A stretch of 64,000 bases of DNA from CAYTBN01 sp964542165 (GCA_964542165.1 CAZITQ010000017.1:3355-67354), one strand, 5' to 3'. Positions 10,336 through 18,989 are shown, counted from the stretch's first letter. Notes: generated by a model not told the origin, from the letters alone. Numbers and translations: made by a program.

Positions 10336-11076
10336 ATGAGCCTGATGGACTGGTTCTCCAGGGAGAAGCGGGAAGAGCGCGCCTTCGACAAGGCCATGCG
10401 CAACGTACTGCGCAAGACCCGCGCCAAGGACGAGCGGATGGACGAGCCCATCCAGTATCTGGCGGAGATCGGGACCGAACAGGCCCTCCTGGGCCTGCTG
10501 CGGCGCTATGACATCATCATCAAGTCCGATTCCATGGACCGCTTCGAGAAGGAGCTGATCTACTCGATCCTCGTGGACAAGGGCGCCACCGCCATCCCGC
10601 CGATCTGCGCCTTCCTCCGCGAATCGGAGAACGTCACCTGGCCGATCCAGGCGCTGCGGTCGATCGTCTCGGAGGACCAGGTGGTCGAGATCCTGCTGGA
10701 CGTGCTCGCCGAAGAGGTGGGCAAGGACAGCTTCAAGCCCGACAAGAAGGTGCGCTTCCTCGAACTCCTCGAGGACCACATCGACGATCGTGTGCCAGCG
10801 GTGGCGGTGGGGGCCCTCGGGGATTTCGACGAGACGGTGCGGTTCCGGGCCGTGGAGCTGCTGTTCGCCCAGGGGGGCGAGGTGGCCCGCGAGCCCCTGC
10901 TCACGCTGCTGACCGATCCCGAAGAGGAGAGCCAGCGGATCAAGAACCGGATCCTCGCCGGATTCGTGGAGACCGGCTGGACGGTCAAGGGCTTCCGCAA
11001 GGCGGTCGAGGCCCAGATCGGTAAGAAACGGTGGATCGACCGTCAGGGCCGGATCAAACAGCGCGGCGCCGACTGA
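10336..11076 (+). CDS. HEAT-repeat protein
   Basis: 246 residues, no signal peptide. It consists of repeated helical pairs about 35 residues long (for example EPIQYLAEIGTEQALLGLL, KGATAIPPICAFLRES, RVPAVAVGALGDFDETVR, AREPLLTLLTDPEEES) that match HEAT/PBS-type repeats, a protein-binding scaffold. Probably cytoplasmic. It starts 2 bp after the barrel gene, so the two are translationally linked, and its 3' end overlaps the convergent radical SAM gene by 23 bp. Partner and role unknown. Confidence 0.75.
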   Translation: MSLMDWFSREKREERAFDKAMRNVLRKTRAKDERMDEPIQYLAEIGTEQALLGLLRRYDIIIKSDSMDRFEKELIYSILVDKGATAIPPICAFLRESENVTWPIQALRSIVSEDQVVEILLDVLAEEVGKDSFKPDKKVRFLELLEDHIDDRVPAVAVGALGDFDETVRFRAVELLFAQGGEVAREPLLTLLTDPEEESQRIKNRILAGFVETGWTVKGFRKAVEAQIGKKRWIDRQGRIKQRGAD

Positions 11077-12472
11077 GCGCGATCCTCAGGCCCTCCCGGG
11101 CCAGCCAACCGGCCACCCCCCGCCCGGCTTGCCACCGGGAACCCACCAGGAGCCCGCCCAGACCGTCCCGCGCCAGGCCGGCGGCGAACCGTGGCCTCAG
11201 GTAGAACCGGGTGTGCGCCCGCCACAGCGCCCTGCGCAGCGACTCCTCGGTCCACGGGGGCGCGAGCAGCGTCGCGCGTCGGCGCTCGGCGTCCGCCGGA
11301 TTGAGCACCGTGCTGTGGGCCAGCCACCCCCGCTGGGTCGCCTCGCGGTGCAGCGGCGTTCCCGGCAGGGGCGAGAGGGTGGAGAACTGGGCCCAGCGGG
11401 CGCCGATCTCGCCGCAGAACTCGGCGGTGTCGACCGCGTCTTGCTCGCTCTCGCCGGGGATGCCCACCAGCGCGTAGGCCAGGGTGTCGATGCCCGCGTC
11501 TCGGGCGGCGCCAAAGGCCCCGCGAATCTGATCCACGGTCACGCCCTTGCGCAGCCACTCCAGGGACCGGGGGTGACGGGATTCGACGCCCATGCCCACC
11601 AGCCGACAGCCCGCCCGCCCCATGAGACGCAGCAGGGGCCGGTCCACCTCGTCGACCCGGGCTTCGCACTTCCATGGCAGGCGGACATCGGCGGAGAGCA
11701 GACCCTCGCAGATCGACTCCACCCGCTCCCGATCCGCAGCGAAGTCGTCGTCGAACAGGATGGCGTAGCCCACCCGGGGATCCCGGTGGAGCTGCCGAAG
11801 CTCCTCCACCACCCGGTCGGCGCCGTGCAGGCGGGGGCGAGCGCCGGCCACCGTCTTGTCGCAGAACAGGCACTCCCGGGGGCAGCCCCGCCCGGTCATC
11901 AGGGTCGCGATGCCCTGCCGGGTCGCCAGCGGGTAGCGGTACCGGCGGGGGTCCACCAGGTCGCGGGCGGGGGGAGGGAGCCGGTCCAGCCGGTGTTCCC
12001 GGGGCCGTCGGCGGAGGGGCCGATCGCGGACCTGGAGCCCGGCCGGTGGTGCGCCCCTGGCTCCCCCGACGAACCACGAGAGCATCTCGCCGACGGTCTG
12101 CTCCGCCTCGCCGACCACCACGGCGTCGACCTCGGGAAGCTCGTCGAGGACCTCCGCCCCGTGTCGCGTGGCATGGGCGCCGCCGATCACCAGCCGGTCC
12201 GAGGCTCCTGCCAGCGCACGGGCCGCGGCGATGGTCTGCTCGAACACCGGTGAGAATCCCCCCAGGCCGATCACCTCGGCTCGGGCGGCCCGGCAGCGGT
12301 CCCGCAAGGCGTGCGGATCGAGACCCTCGGCCTGGGCGTCGACCAGCTCGACCCGGAACCCTGCAGCCCGCGCGCCCGCGGCCACGTACTGCAGCCCCAG
12401 CGGCGGCAGGATCGAGGGGAGCCGGCGGGAGCGGGCAGGTGGCCGGACCAGCAGCAGGTCTACGCCGGCCAT
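11054..12472 (-). CDS. B12-binding-domain radical SAM protein
   Basis: 472 residues. The N-terminal 150 residues form a Rossmann-like cobalamin-binding-type domain (LLLVRPP..., PPLGLQYVAAGARAAGF, VIGLGGFSP, VIGGAHAT). The radical SAM core follows with CPRECLFC (CxxxCxxC, near residues 197-204), a GMGVES strand and the LPGTP segment typical of the BchE/P-methylase-like group. These enzymes methylate or rearrange unactivated carbons. Its ATG directly follows the TAG stop of the membrane-TPR gene, so the two are translated together. A role in making a lipid or glycan modification is possible but not shown. Confidence 0.88.
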   Translation of the reverse strand: MAGVDLLLVRPPARSRRLPSILPPLGLQYVAAGARAAGFRVELVDAQAEGLDPHALRDRCRAARAEVIGLGGFSPVFEQTIAAARALAGASDRLVIGGAHATRHGAEVLDELPEVDAVVVGEAEQTVGEMLSWFVGGARGAPPAGLQVRDRPLRRRPREHRLDRLPPPARDLVDPRRYRYPLATRQGIATLMTGRGCPRECLFCDKTVAGARPRLHGADRVVEELRQLHRDPRVGYAILFDDDFAADRERVESICEGLLSADVRLPWKCEARVDEVDRPLLRLMGRAGCRLVGMGVESRHPRSLEWLRKGVTVDQIRGAFGAARDAGIDTLAYALVGIPGESEQDAVDTAEFCGEIGARWAQFSTLSPLPGTPLHREATQRGWLAHSTVLNPADAERRRATLLAPPWTEESLRRALWRAHTRFYLRPRFAAGLARDGLGGLLVGSRWQAGRGVAGWLAREGLRIALSRRRAV

Positions 12473-14455
12473 CTACCAGCTCAACTCCTCGATGCGCTCC
12501 AGCAGACGGCGGCTCGTCGCATGGGTGGGCTGCAGCCGGACGGCGCGGCGGTAGTGGATCAGCGCCCGCGGGCGGTCGTCCAGGGGGCCCTCGTACAGCT
12601 TCCCGAGCCCCACGTGGGTCACGTAGTTGTCCTCGTCGCACTCCAGGGCGCGCAGGTAGGCCCGCTCCGCCTCGAGGTAGGAGCGACGCGCCACCAGGAC
12701 ATTGGCGATGTTGTTGTAGGCGGCGGGGGCGCAGCGGCCCGTGCCGCGGGCGATCTCCGTGGCACGGACGAACTGGGCGTGGGCCCCGTCCAGGTCGCCC
12801 AGCTCCACGAAGACGAGCCCCAGGTTGTTGGCCGCGTCGTGGTAGGAGGGGTCCTCCTCCAGGCACTGCTCGTAGTAGCCCGCCGCGTCGGTGATCCGGC
12901 GCTCGGCCCGGGCGATGTCGCCCAGCTGGTACCAGGCCGGGGCGGCGCGCGGATTGAGCTCCACGGCCCGGAGCCACAGCCCCTCCTCGGTCTGCCAGAG
13001 CTCGGTGTAGGCGCGGGTCCGGGCGCCCAGGGAGACCACCACGACCAGGAGCAGGGCCGGCAGGAGCCAGGGGGGCGACTGGAGGCGGGGCAGGCGCCCC
13101 AGCACGAGGATCGGCAGCGCACACCAGGCGACCATGGGCAGGTAGGTCCGGTGCTCGGCCATCGTCTCCTTGAGCGGGATCACGCTGGAGCTGGGGGCGA
13201 GGGCAAGCAGCGACCACAGCACGACGAAACCCAGGGCGGGCCAGCGCCGCAGCCCCACCGCCACCAGGGCCACCAGCGCCACCCAGCCCAGGACCGCCGC
13301 GGCGGCAGGCCACGACAACAGGGCGGACGACTCCGGGTGGTGATGGAAGATCGACAGGTCCGAGGGCCACAGGAAGAGCCCGACGTAGCGCCAGACCACG
13401 ACCGCCTCGGTCCAGAGGTTCACCAGGTAGGGGCGCACCAGGACGGTATCCCGCAGCGTGCCGTAGTAGGCGTAGCGGAACAGGGCCAGCCCGATGGGGC
13501 CGACGATCAGCGGCAGGTAGAGGCCGAAGGCCCGTCGGAAGCCCTCCTTCCATCGTCCGCCCCGGTGAATGCACAGGTCCCACAGCCACAGCCCCACGGG
13601 CAGGGTGACCACGATCTCCTTGATCATCGCTCCGGCGACGAACAGCACCGCCAGGGAAGCCCAGCGCAGGCTGAGGGAACCCGTCGGCGGACCCACCGGC
13701 AGGGGGGTCCGGAGCTGACGGCGCACCACCCCGGACAGGGCGCCGGCGGTGAGCAGGGTGGCGCCGAGGCCCAGGGGGATCGCCCGTCCGCCGGGGACCA
13801 GACCGGTGCGCCAGAGGTGGGCCGAGATCACCGCCCCCACGGCCGTGGCCACCATCGCCAGGGTCACCAGACGGGCGACGCGGGCGGTCACCGCCCGGAA
13901 GCGGGCGCCGCCGTCACTGGAGGCGGCCTCCCGGGCCAGCAGGGAGTCGAGGACGACGAAGGCCAGCAGGTAGACGGTGGTCGCGAGGCTCGAGCTGCGC
14001 CCCGAGACGTAGGTCACCCCTTCCACCAGGAGGGGGTGGACCGCGAAGAGGGCTCCGGTCGCCAGGCTCGCTGCGCGCAATCCCCAGCCGCTGCGGAACC
14101 CATCCGGCCCCACGCGCTCGAACAGGCGCCGCGCGAGGGAGGCCACGAGCAGGGCGTTGAGGGCGTGGATCGCCAGGTTGACCAGGTGGAAAGGCAACGG
14201 ATCGTCGCCGGTGGTGTTGTACTGCAGCGCGAAGGTGCACAGCAGCAGGAAGCGGAAGGGGTTGTAGATCCAGATGTCACCCCAGTGCCCCAGCCCCTGG
14301 AGGTTGGGGTTGACCAGGATCTCCACCTTGTCGTCGTACTGGAAGGTCCCCCGCAGTCCGCCGCCGTGGGCGACGAGCGCCAGGAGCACCACCACCCCGA
14401 TGGCGAGGACGGGCCACAGCCGTTCGAGCCAGCTCCGGTGGGCCGGTTCACTCAT
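12473..14455 (-). CDS. TMTC-like multi-pass membrane protein with C-terminal TPR repeats
   Basis: 660 residues. About residues 1-440 contain 10-12 membrane segments, with FQYDDKVEILVNPNLQ in the first outside loop (the acidic pair typical of GT-C enzymes), and KETMAEHRTYLPM near residue 430, the YLP-type motif of the TMTC/DUF1736 family. About 470-650 hold TPR repeats (AWYQLGDIARAERR, DAANNLGLVFVELGD, AAYNNIANVLVAR). Eukaryotic TMTCs are O-mannosyltransferases using polyprenyl-linked sugar; bacterial relatives are largely uncharacterised. Its start overlaps the DUF2304 gene by 8 bp, and a GT4 gene is upstream, which fits protein or lipid glycosylation. Confidence 0.8.
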   Translation of the reverse strand: MSEPAHRSWLERLWPVLAIGVVVLLALVAHGGGLRGTFQYDDKVEILVNPNLQGLGHWGDIWIYNPFRFLLLCTFALQYNTTGDDPLPFHLVNLAIHALNALLVASLARRLFERVGPDGFRSGWGLRAASLATGALFAVHPLLVEGVTYVSGRSSSLATTVYLLAFVVLDSLLAREAASSDGGARFRAVTARVARLVTLAMVATAVGAVISAHLWRTGLVPGGRAIPLGLGATLLTAGALSGVVRRQLRTPLPVGPPTGSLSLRWASLAVLFVAGAMIKEIVVTLPVGLWLWDLCIHRGGRWKEGFRRAFGLYLPLIVGPIGLALFRYAYYGTLRDTVLVRPYLVNLWTEAVVVWRYVGLFLWPSDLSIFHHHPESSALLSWPAAAAVLGWVALVALVAVGLRRWPALGFVVLWSLLALAPSSSVIPLKETMAEHRTYLPMVAWCALPILVLGRLPRLQSPPWLLPALLLVVVVSLGARTRAYTELWQTEEGLWLRAVELNPRAAPAWYQLGDIARAERRITDAAGYYEQCLEEDPSYHDAANNLGLVFVELGDLDGAHAQFVRATEIARGTGRCAPAAYNNIANVLVARRSYLEAERAYLRALECDEDNYVTHVGLGKLYEGPLDDRPRALIHYRRAVRLQPTHATSRRLLERIEELSW

Positions 14456-14789
14456 CGTCTGATCGCACCTCCTCCAGGTCCCTGCGCAACAGGGCGACCT
14501 CCTGGGCGAGGTTCTTGATCCGGTTGGACTGGGACGAGATCTGGATGCTGAAATCCAGGCTCAGGGCGACCAGGAAGAGGCACACGCACGCCAGCAGTAG
14601 CTGTACTCCGGAGCTGTCCGGCAGCAGCTGACCGAGGATCTCCCGGACCTGTGGGATGGCCGACAGGGCCAGGAGCAGCGCGCAGGCGCCGATCCACAGC
14701 CAGCTGAACTCCTCCCGGAGCAGGCGTCGCCGCACCAGCTCGAGCACGAGGACGAGCAGCAGGACCAGGCACACGATGAACGGCAGCAT
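14448..14789 (-). CDS. DUF2304-family small membrane protein
   Basis: 113 residues with three hydrophobic segments (about 1-18, 29-45, 63-80) and a charged, coiled-coil-like C-terminus (SNRIKNLAQEVALLRRDLEEVR). This is the usual DUF2304 layout; the family is commonly found next to glycosyltransferases in polysaccharide loci. It overlaps the TMTC-like gene by 8 bp. Possibly an accessory of the glycosyltransferases; no activity known. Confidence 0.75.
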   Translation of the reverse strand: MLPFIVCLVLLLVLVLELVRRRLLREEFSWLWIGACALLLALSAIPQVREILGQLLPDSSGVQLLLACVCLFLVALSLDFSIQISSQSNRIKNLAQEVALLRRDLEEVRSDDE

Positions 14790-14848
14790 GGCGAGTTCCG
14801 ACGGTCTGAGGTTGTGTTGGTGACCCCATCATAGCCGGGAGTGCTCGG

Positions 14849-16042
14849 CTACCGCCCGCGGCTTCGCGCGCGCCGGGCGGCCTCGTAGACCTCCTCGGTA
14901 CCCTCGGCCACGCGGGGCCAGGCGAAGTGTCGGCGGATGTGGTCCCTTCCCCGGCGGACCATGGCCCGCCCGGCCGCCCGGTCCGTGAGCAGCACGCGGA
15001 TCGGGTCCGCCAGGGCTTCGGGCTCGCCGAAGGGTGCGAGGAACCCGGCTCGGGCCCGGGCGACCAGTTCGCCGCACCCACAGTCGTCGCCGACGATCAC
15101 CGGTGTCCCGCTGAGCAGGCCCTCGAAGGGGACCAGCCCGAAGATCTCGTGCTCCGAGGGGTAGACCAGAACGTCCGCGTCGGCGAGGGCCCGCAAGCGG
15201 GCGGGACCCCTGAGCAGGCCCACGAAGTGTGCGCGGTCGGCCACTTCGAGGCGCCGGGCGAGGCGGCGGAGCGCGGGGAGTTCGCCGGTCATGTCGTTGC
15301 CCGCGATGACCAGCTGGGCCCGGGGCAGCTCCAGACGGGCGAAGGCCCGCAGGAGGTGGTCGACGCCCTTGCGGGGGGTGATCTTGCCCAGGTAGAGGAC
15401 CATCGGCGCGTCGCCGATACCGAGATCGGCTCGGAACTCACCCCGGGGCGGGCGGCGCTCGAACTCGGCCAGATCGATGCCGTTGGGGACCTGCCGGATC
15501 CGGTCCATGCCGATGCCGGCGCGCCTCAGCTGGGCCACCTCCGCCCCGGACACCGCGATGAAGACGTCGCACCGCCGCAGAACGGACTCGCCCAGGGCCA
15601 GGTCCCAGATCCGCTTGACGGACCGCTTGCGCTCCAGCAGGGGCAGGGTCCCGTTGGGGGTCATCACCAGGGGTTGGTCTTCCAGGGCGTGGGCGGCCAG
15701 GTTGTTCAGCAGGTGCCTGTGGCCGTGGAGGTGGACCACGTCGTGTCCGGGGACCTCCCGGGCCAGGAAGGCCCCGGCCCCCCGGGGGAGAAACAGCTGG
15801 TGGCGGTAGGCTAGCCAGTTGGACAGGTTGGGGAAGCGGGCGACCCGGATGCCGTGGATCTCCGTCACGTCCCCCACGCCGTCGGATCGGCGGCGAGCGT
15901 CCAGGGCGTCGGTGGTCACCACGGTGACCCGCGCGCCACGGCTCGCCTGTTGCCGCGCCAGTCCGTAGACCAGCCGGGGGATGCCGCCGTAGGCCCAGGC
16001 CGGGTAGAAGTACGGCGCCACGTGGAGGACGTCGCAGACCAT
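14849..16042 (-). CDS. GT4-type glycosyltransferase
   Basis: 397 residues from ATG 16042; the reading frame continues upstream to 16468 but that part is antisense to the lipoprotein gene. GT-B fold: N-terminal domain with YFYPAWAYGGIPRLVYGLA (acceptor side) and HLHGHRH; C-terminal domain with the donor-binding strand LGKITPRKGVDHLLRAF, the SEHEIFGLVPFEGLLSGTPVI segment holding the EX7E motif (E..FGLVPFE), and a Gly-Cys-Gly insert (DDCGCGE). Retaining, nucleotide-sugar dependent. Cytoplasmic or membrane-associated. With the TMTC-like and DUF2304 genes it forms a small glycan locus. Confidence 0.88.
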   Translation of the reverse strand: MVCDVLHVAPYFYPAWAYGGIPRLVYGLARQQASRGARVTVVTTDALDARRRSDGVGDVTEIHGIRVARFPNLSNWLAYRHQLFLPRGAGAFLAREVPGHDVVHLHGHRHLLNNLAAHALEDQPLVMTPNGTLPLLERKRSVKRIWDLALGESVLRRCDVFIAVSGAEVAQLRRAGIGMDRIRQVPNGIDLAEFERRPPRGEFRADLGIGDAPMVLYLGKITPRKGVDHLLRAFARLELPRAQLVIAGNDMTGELPALRRLARRLEVADRAHFVGLLRGPARLRALADADVLVYPSEHEIFGLVPFEGLLSGTPVIVGDDCGCGELVARARAGFLAPFGEPEALADPIRVLLTDRAAGRAMVRRGRDHIRRHFAWPRVAEGTEEVYEAARRARSRGR

Positions 16043-16091
16043 CGGCTCAGGGTTGCGATTCACCTGGCCCGTGTCAACGGTGGCCCCCTCC

Positions 16092-16109
16092 GCCCTTGCC
16101 TTTGCCCCC
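16092..16109. repeat. inverted partner of the G-rich hexamer array
   Basis: Three hexamers GCCCTT, GCCTTT, GCCCCC. Their complement matches the units of the array at 16162-16196, so the two form an inverted pair 52 bp apart between the divergent glycosyltransferase and lipoprotein genes. Confidence 0.6.
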
Positions 16110-16161
16110 GCTGCCGTTCTCACCGAGGATCCCGACACGAGGCTCGTCGCGGAGGAAAAGA

Positions 16162-16196
16162 AAGGGCAGGGGCGGGGGCAGGGGCAAGGGCAAGGG
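16162..16196. repeat. G-rich degenerate hexamer array
   Basis: Six units of the form RRGGGC (AAGGGC, AGGGGC, GGGGGC, AGGGGC, AAGGGC, then AAGGG) lie directly before the -35 box of the next promoter. Six runs of three or more G on one strand make a G-quadruplex possible. Confidence 0.75.
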
Positions 16197-16225
16197 TTGA
16201 ACAGTGCGGGACCGCCGCATATCAT
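16197..16225 (+). promoter_or_regulatory. sigma-70-type promoter of the lipoprotein operon
   Basis: TTGAAC (16197-16202), a 17-base spacer and TATCAT (16220-16225; five of six consensus bases). The predicted start near 16232 leaves a leader of about 48 bases before ATG 16280. The G-rich array touches the -35 box. Confidence 0.5.
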
Positions 16226-16279
16226 CCTGTCGGCCTCCGGGACCCCCCGGACGCCTGGACGGAAGGGACGGGCTCGAGC

Positions 16280-16651
16280 ATGGAGATTCGTGGGCTCACG
16301 CTGATGATCGTCGCCATCCCCCTGCTCGTGCTGGCGGGGTGCGAGACCTACACCTGCCGGTCGGCCTGCACACGCGTGTACAGCGAGTGCGACGTGCCGG
16401 CCTTCCTCCCGTGCGAGAGCTCGGAGAGCAACGTGGACTGCGCCGCGGTCGACGAGTGGGACCTGCACCAGCAGGACATGTGCGTCACCGACTGCGAGGA
16501 CGCCCTGTACACCCTCAAGGCCGGGGACGGTGGGGGTACCAATCGCGGCCTGTTCGACGAGGAGGACGCCACCCGCTTCATCCAGTGCGTGGTGAACACC
16601 GAATGCGACGAGCTGCTCCGCGACGCCCAGGGCTGCGGAATCATCTGGTGA
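16280..16651 (+). CDS. small Cys-rich lipoprotein
   Basis: 123 residues. Lipobox LAGC (Cys 21) after a hydrophobic stretch. The mature part has about ten Cys residues in spaced pairs (C..TYTCRSACTRVYSEC, DMCVTDCEDALY, CVVNTECDELL), suggesting a disulfide-stabilised helical fold. It resembles the next gene (same C-x3-C-x6-C opening and a late NTECDEL/STDCETL segment), so the pair is a tandem duplication. Its TGA overlaps the next GTG. First gene of an overlapping five-gene operon; function unknown. Confidence 0.75.
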   Translation: MEIRGLTLMIVAIPLLVLAGCETYTCRSACTRVYSECDVPAFLPCESSESNVDCAAVDEWDLHQQDMCVTDCEDALYTLKAGDGGGTNRGLFDEEDATRFIQCVVNTECDELLRDAQGCGIIW

Positions 16652-16968
16652 GCCGCGTCCTCATCGCCGGGGCCGCCCTGGCGCTCCTCTCCCTCCTCCT
16701 CGGGTGCCCCTCGACCTGTCGCTACGCGTGCAAGAAGCTCGTGGAACAGTGCGACCTCCCCTGGGAACAGGACTACGTGACCGAGGACTGCCGGACCCAG
16801 TGCGAGATCCAGGAGGAGCACTACGAGACCGACGAGGTCGCCGCCGAGGCCTTCCAGGGCCACCTGGAGTGCCTGATGAGCACCGACTGCGAGACCCTGG
16901 AGACCGACGCGCTGGTGTGCTGCGATGGGGAGATCTACGTCCACGATCCACCGCGTCCTGGCACTACG
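16648..16968 (+). CDS. small Cys-rich lipoprotein, 3' end unresolved
   Basis: Starts at GTG 16648 overlapping the previous stop (GTGA). Lipobox LLGC, then CRYACKKLVEQC, a CRTQCEIQEEHYETDE helix and MSTDCETLETDALVCC, matching the upstream paralogue. By length the protein should end near 16930-16970, but this frame has no stop before 18345: it stays open across the following TPR gene and is the same frame as the DUF1285-like gene. The end given is therefore arbitrary. Either a small frameshift or sequencing error removed the stop, or the protein really runs on. The part up to about 16925 looks like real coding sequence. Confidence 0.55.
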
Positions 16969-17860
16969 AGGGTACGCCCGGCTGCTCGCGCTGCCGGCCG
17001 TCCTCGCAGCTGGGGGCGGGACCGTGGGTCCCGCCCAGGCCCCCCCCGACTCCTTCCGCGACGTGATCTACGCCCAGGGACTGCTGCGGCTCGGGGATCC
17101 CGACGGCGCACTGGCGGCGGCGGAGCCGCGGCTCGACGGCGAGTCGGCGCTGTGGGCCCACCGTGTGGTCCAGGACGCGCTGATCGGCCTCGGGCGCGGG
17201 GACGAGGCCCGGCAACGGTACCTGGGTGCGGCCGAGCAGACCCCCGACAGCGCCCTGTTCGCCTACCTGGCCGGGCGCATCCTGCTGCCGGACGGGGACG
17301 CCGCACGCCCCCACTTCGAGGCGGCGATCGAACTCGATCCGGACCTCGCCTGGGGCCACATCGGCCTGGCGCACCTGGAGGTGCTGCGGGGCGACATGTT
17401 CCAGGCGATCATGATGCACCGCACCCAGCTGGACCGGCTGCCCGGGGACCCGGACCTGCAGATGAGCCTGGGGTTCCTGTGCCTCGATCTCCGCCTGCTT
17501 CGGGACGCCCAGCGGGCCTTCCGTGTGGCCCTGGACAGCCGGCCCTGGGACCCGCGGATCCTCGGTGGCCTCGGCCAGACCCTGGGCCAGCTGGATCGGG
17601 GGACCGAGTCCCTCGACCTCCTCCGTCGATCCCTGGAGGTCGACCCCAGCCGCACGGATCTGATGGGGGCGGAGGCGTACGTGCTCTTCCGCGAGGGGCG
17701 CCACGAGGATGCCTGGGATGCGCTGGTCCGCCAGAACGAGGTGGACGGAAGCGTCGATCCGGTACTGGGCGCGCGGCTGGCGTCTCGGCTGGACCGGTCC
17801 CTGCCCCAGGTCGCCCCCCTGGGGCCGGTGCACCTGCAGCTCGGCGCGGAGGATCGATGA
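16925..17860 (+). CDS. exported TPR-repeat protein
   Basis: 311 residues from ATG 16925, which lies within the end of the preceding lipoprotein frame. A signal-peptide-like stretch (ARLLALPAVLAAGGGTVGPAQA, abbreviated here by its ends at residues 18-39) precedes about seven TPR units (for example LRLGDPDGALAAAEPRL, ARPHFEAAIELDPDLAWGHI, AQRAFRVALDSRPWDPRIL, SLDLLRRSLEVDPSRTD). TPR proteins act as assembly scaffolds. It overlaps the next gene by 4 bp (ATGA). No catalytic motif. Likely periplasmic partner of the lipoproteins of this operon. Confidence 0.78.
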   Translation: MGRSTSTIHRVLALRGYARLLALPAVLAAGGGTVGPAQAPPDSFRDVIYAQGLLRLGDPDGALAAAEPRLDGESALWAHRVVQDALIGLGRGDEARQRYLGAAEQTPDSALFAYLAGRILLPDGDAARPHFEAAIELDPDLAWGHIGLAHLEVLRGDMFQAIMMHRTQLDRLPGDPDLQMSLGFLCLDLRLLRDAQRAFRVALDSRPWDPRILGGLGQTLGQLDRGTESLDLLRRSLEVDPSRTDLMGAEAYVLFREGRHEDAWDALVRQNEVDGSVDPVLGARLASRLDRSLPQVAPLGPVHLQLGAEDR

Positions 17861-18345
17861 GTGGACCGGCGCCGCGCGTCTACCAGTACTTCGTCGACCG
17901 GGACGGGGACTGGTGGTGCGAGGGCTGGCCGGTGGACGATCCGGACCTGCGGGACCAGCTGAGCCACTCCCTGTTCCGGCGCGCGGACGGGCTGCACCTG
18001 CGCTGCGAGGGGGAAGAGCACCCGGTGGCGGTGGAGATCACACCGCTGTTCGTGCGAGACGTGGAGTGCGAGGCGGGGCCGGACGGCGGCCTGGCGTCGG
18101 TGACCGTCGTGCTGCGTGACGGACGCCGTGAGGACTTGAGAGCGCGCACCCTGCGCGTGGACGATGCGGCACGGCTGTTGTGCGACGCATCCGCCGAGGA
18201 GCTGCCCGCGCTGTTCTTCCGTCCCGCCTTCTACCGCTTGATGCGATACTTGGACGAGGACGACGGACGGTACTTCATCCGCATCGGCGATCGCCGCTGG
18301 TCGATCCGGGACGCCGGTGCCAGAGAATCCGGAGGGAAGCGATGA
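17857..18345 (+). CDS. DUF1285-like protein
   Basis: 162 residues, no signal peptide. It opens with FVDRDGDWWCEGWPVDDP, continues with a SLFRRADGLHLRCEGEEHPVAVE segment (given in two parts: residues 40-47 and 48-62) and ends FFRPAFYRLMRYL..., an order that matches the DUF1285 family, which has a two-domain beta-rich fold and no assigned role. ATG overlaps the TPR stop and its TGA overlaps the next ATG, so expression is coupled. It is the only apparently cytoplasmic member of this operon. Family call moderate. Confidence 0.6.
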   Translation: MSGPAPRVYQYFVDRDGDWWCEGWPVDDPDLRDQLSHSLFRRADGLHLRCEGEEHPVAVEITPLFVRDVECEAGPDGGLASVTVVLRDGRREDLRARTLRVDDAARLLCDASAEELPALFFRPAFYRLMRYLDEDDGRYFIRIGDRRWSIRDAGARESGGKR

Positions 18346-18893
18346 CCTTGGATCGCTGGCTCCCGAGGTGCGCGGCCGCGCTGATCTGCGGCGCGGGCCT
18401 GATGCTGGGGGGCTGTGACGACTTCCTGCTCGACGACGACGACGCGGACTGGCCGGACTACGAGGGAGAGGTGGACCTGGACGACCCGGTCGTGAACATC
18501 GAGTGCATCGAGGACGTCCCCGACGGCTCGCCCGAGGGGCGGGGGATCTGGGAGTTGACCTTGCTGGTGGAGGGCTGGGCCTCGTACACCTGGGTGGAGA
18601 TGTGGAGCTCGGGCTACTGCGAGGGGTACGACTCGGCGACCGGGAATCCCTGCGTGGAGCAGGGACAGGAACGCCCGGGCTGGGCGATGGATCCCTGGGA
18701 CCACGGCTGGGACGCCGAACTGGGGTTCTGGGACGAGTGGATCCTCGATCTCCCCTACCACGTGGACATCTCGAGCCCCGAGTCCGGGAACTCCTGGTTC
18801 TCGTGCGACATGGGCCCGGGCATCGAGTTCTACTTCTGCGCCTGCGACGACTACACCGACGACTGCTACTGCACCGACGCCTACGGATACTGA
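18342..18893 (+). CDS. acidic Asp/Trp-rich lipoprotein
   Basis: 183 residues. Lipobox LGGC (Cys 24) is followed by an Asp run (DDFLLDDDDADWPDYEGE) and a domain with many Trp and Cys residues ending CACDDYTDDCYCTDAYGY. No family recognised. ATG overlaps the stop of the DUF1285-like gene. Last gene of the five-gene operon; 96 bp separate it from the thiolase gene. Confidence 0.7.
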   Translation: MTLDRWLPRCAAALICGAGLMLGGCDDFLLDDDDADWPDYEGEVDLDDPVVNIECIEDVPDGSPEGRGIWELTLLVEGWASYTWVEMWSSGYCEGYDSATGNPCVEQGQERPGWAMDPWDHGWDAELGFWDEWILDLPYHVDISSPESGNSWFSCDMGPGIEFYFCACDDYTDDCYCTDAYGY

Positions 18894-18989
18894 CCTGGCC
18901 CGCGCGCGCTGCCTCCCTCCCCATTTCGGCCTCTCTGTGCCATCCTAGGCGGCCCCCGAAGTCTTGGAACCTGCGAGGAGGATGTCCCG

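Noticed and set aside
16043..16468. N-terminal extension of the glycosyltransferase to 16468
   Set aside because: The added residues are antisense to the lipoprotein gene and its promoter; GT-B homologues start at the chosen Met.
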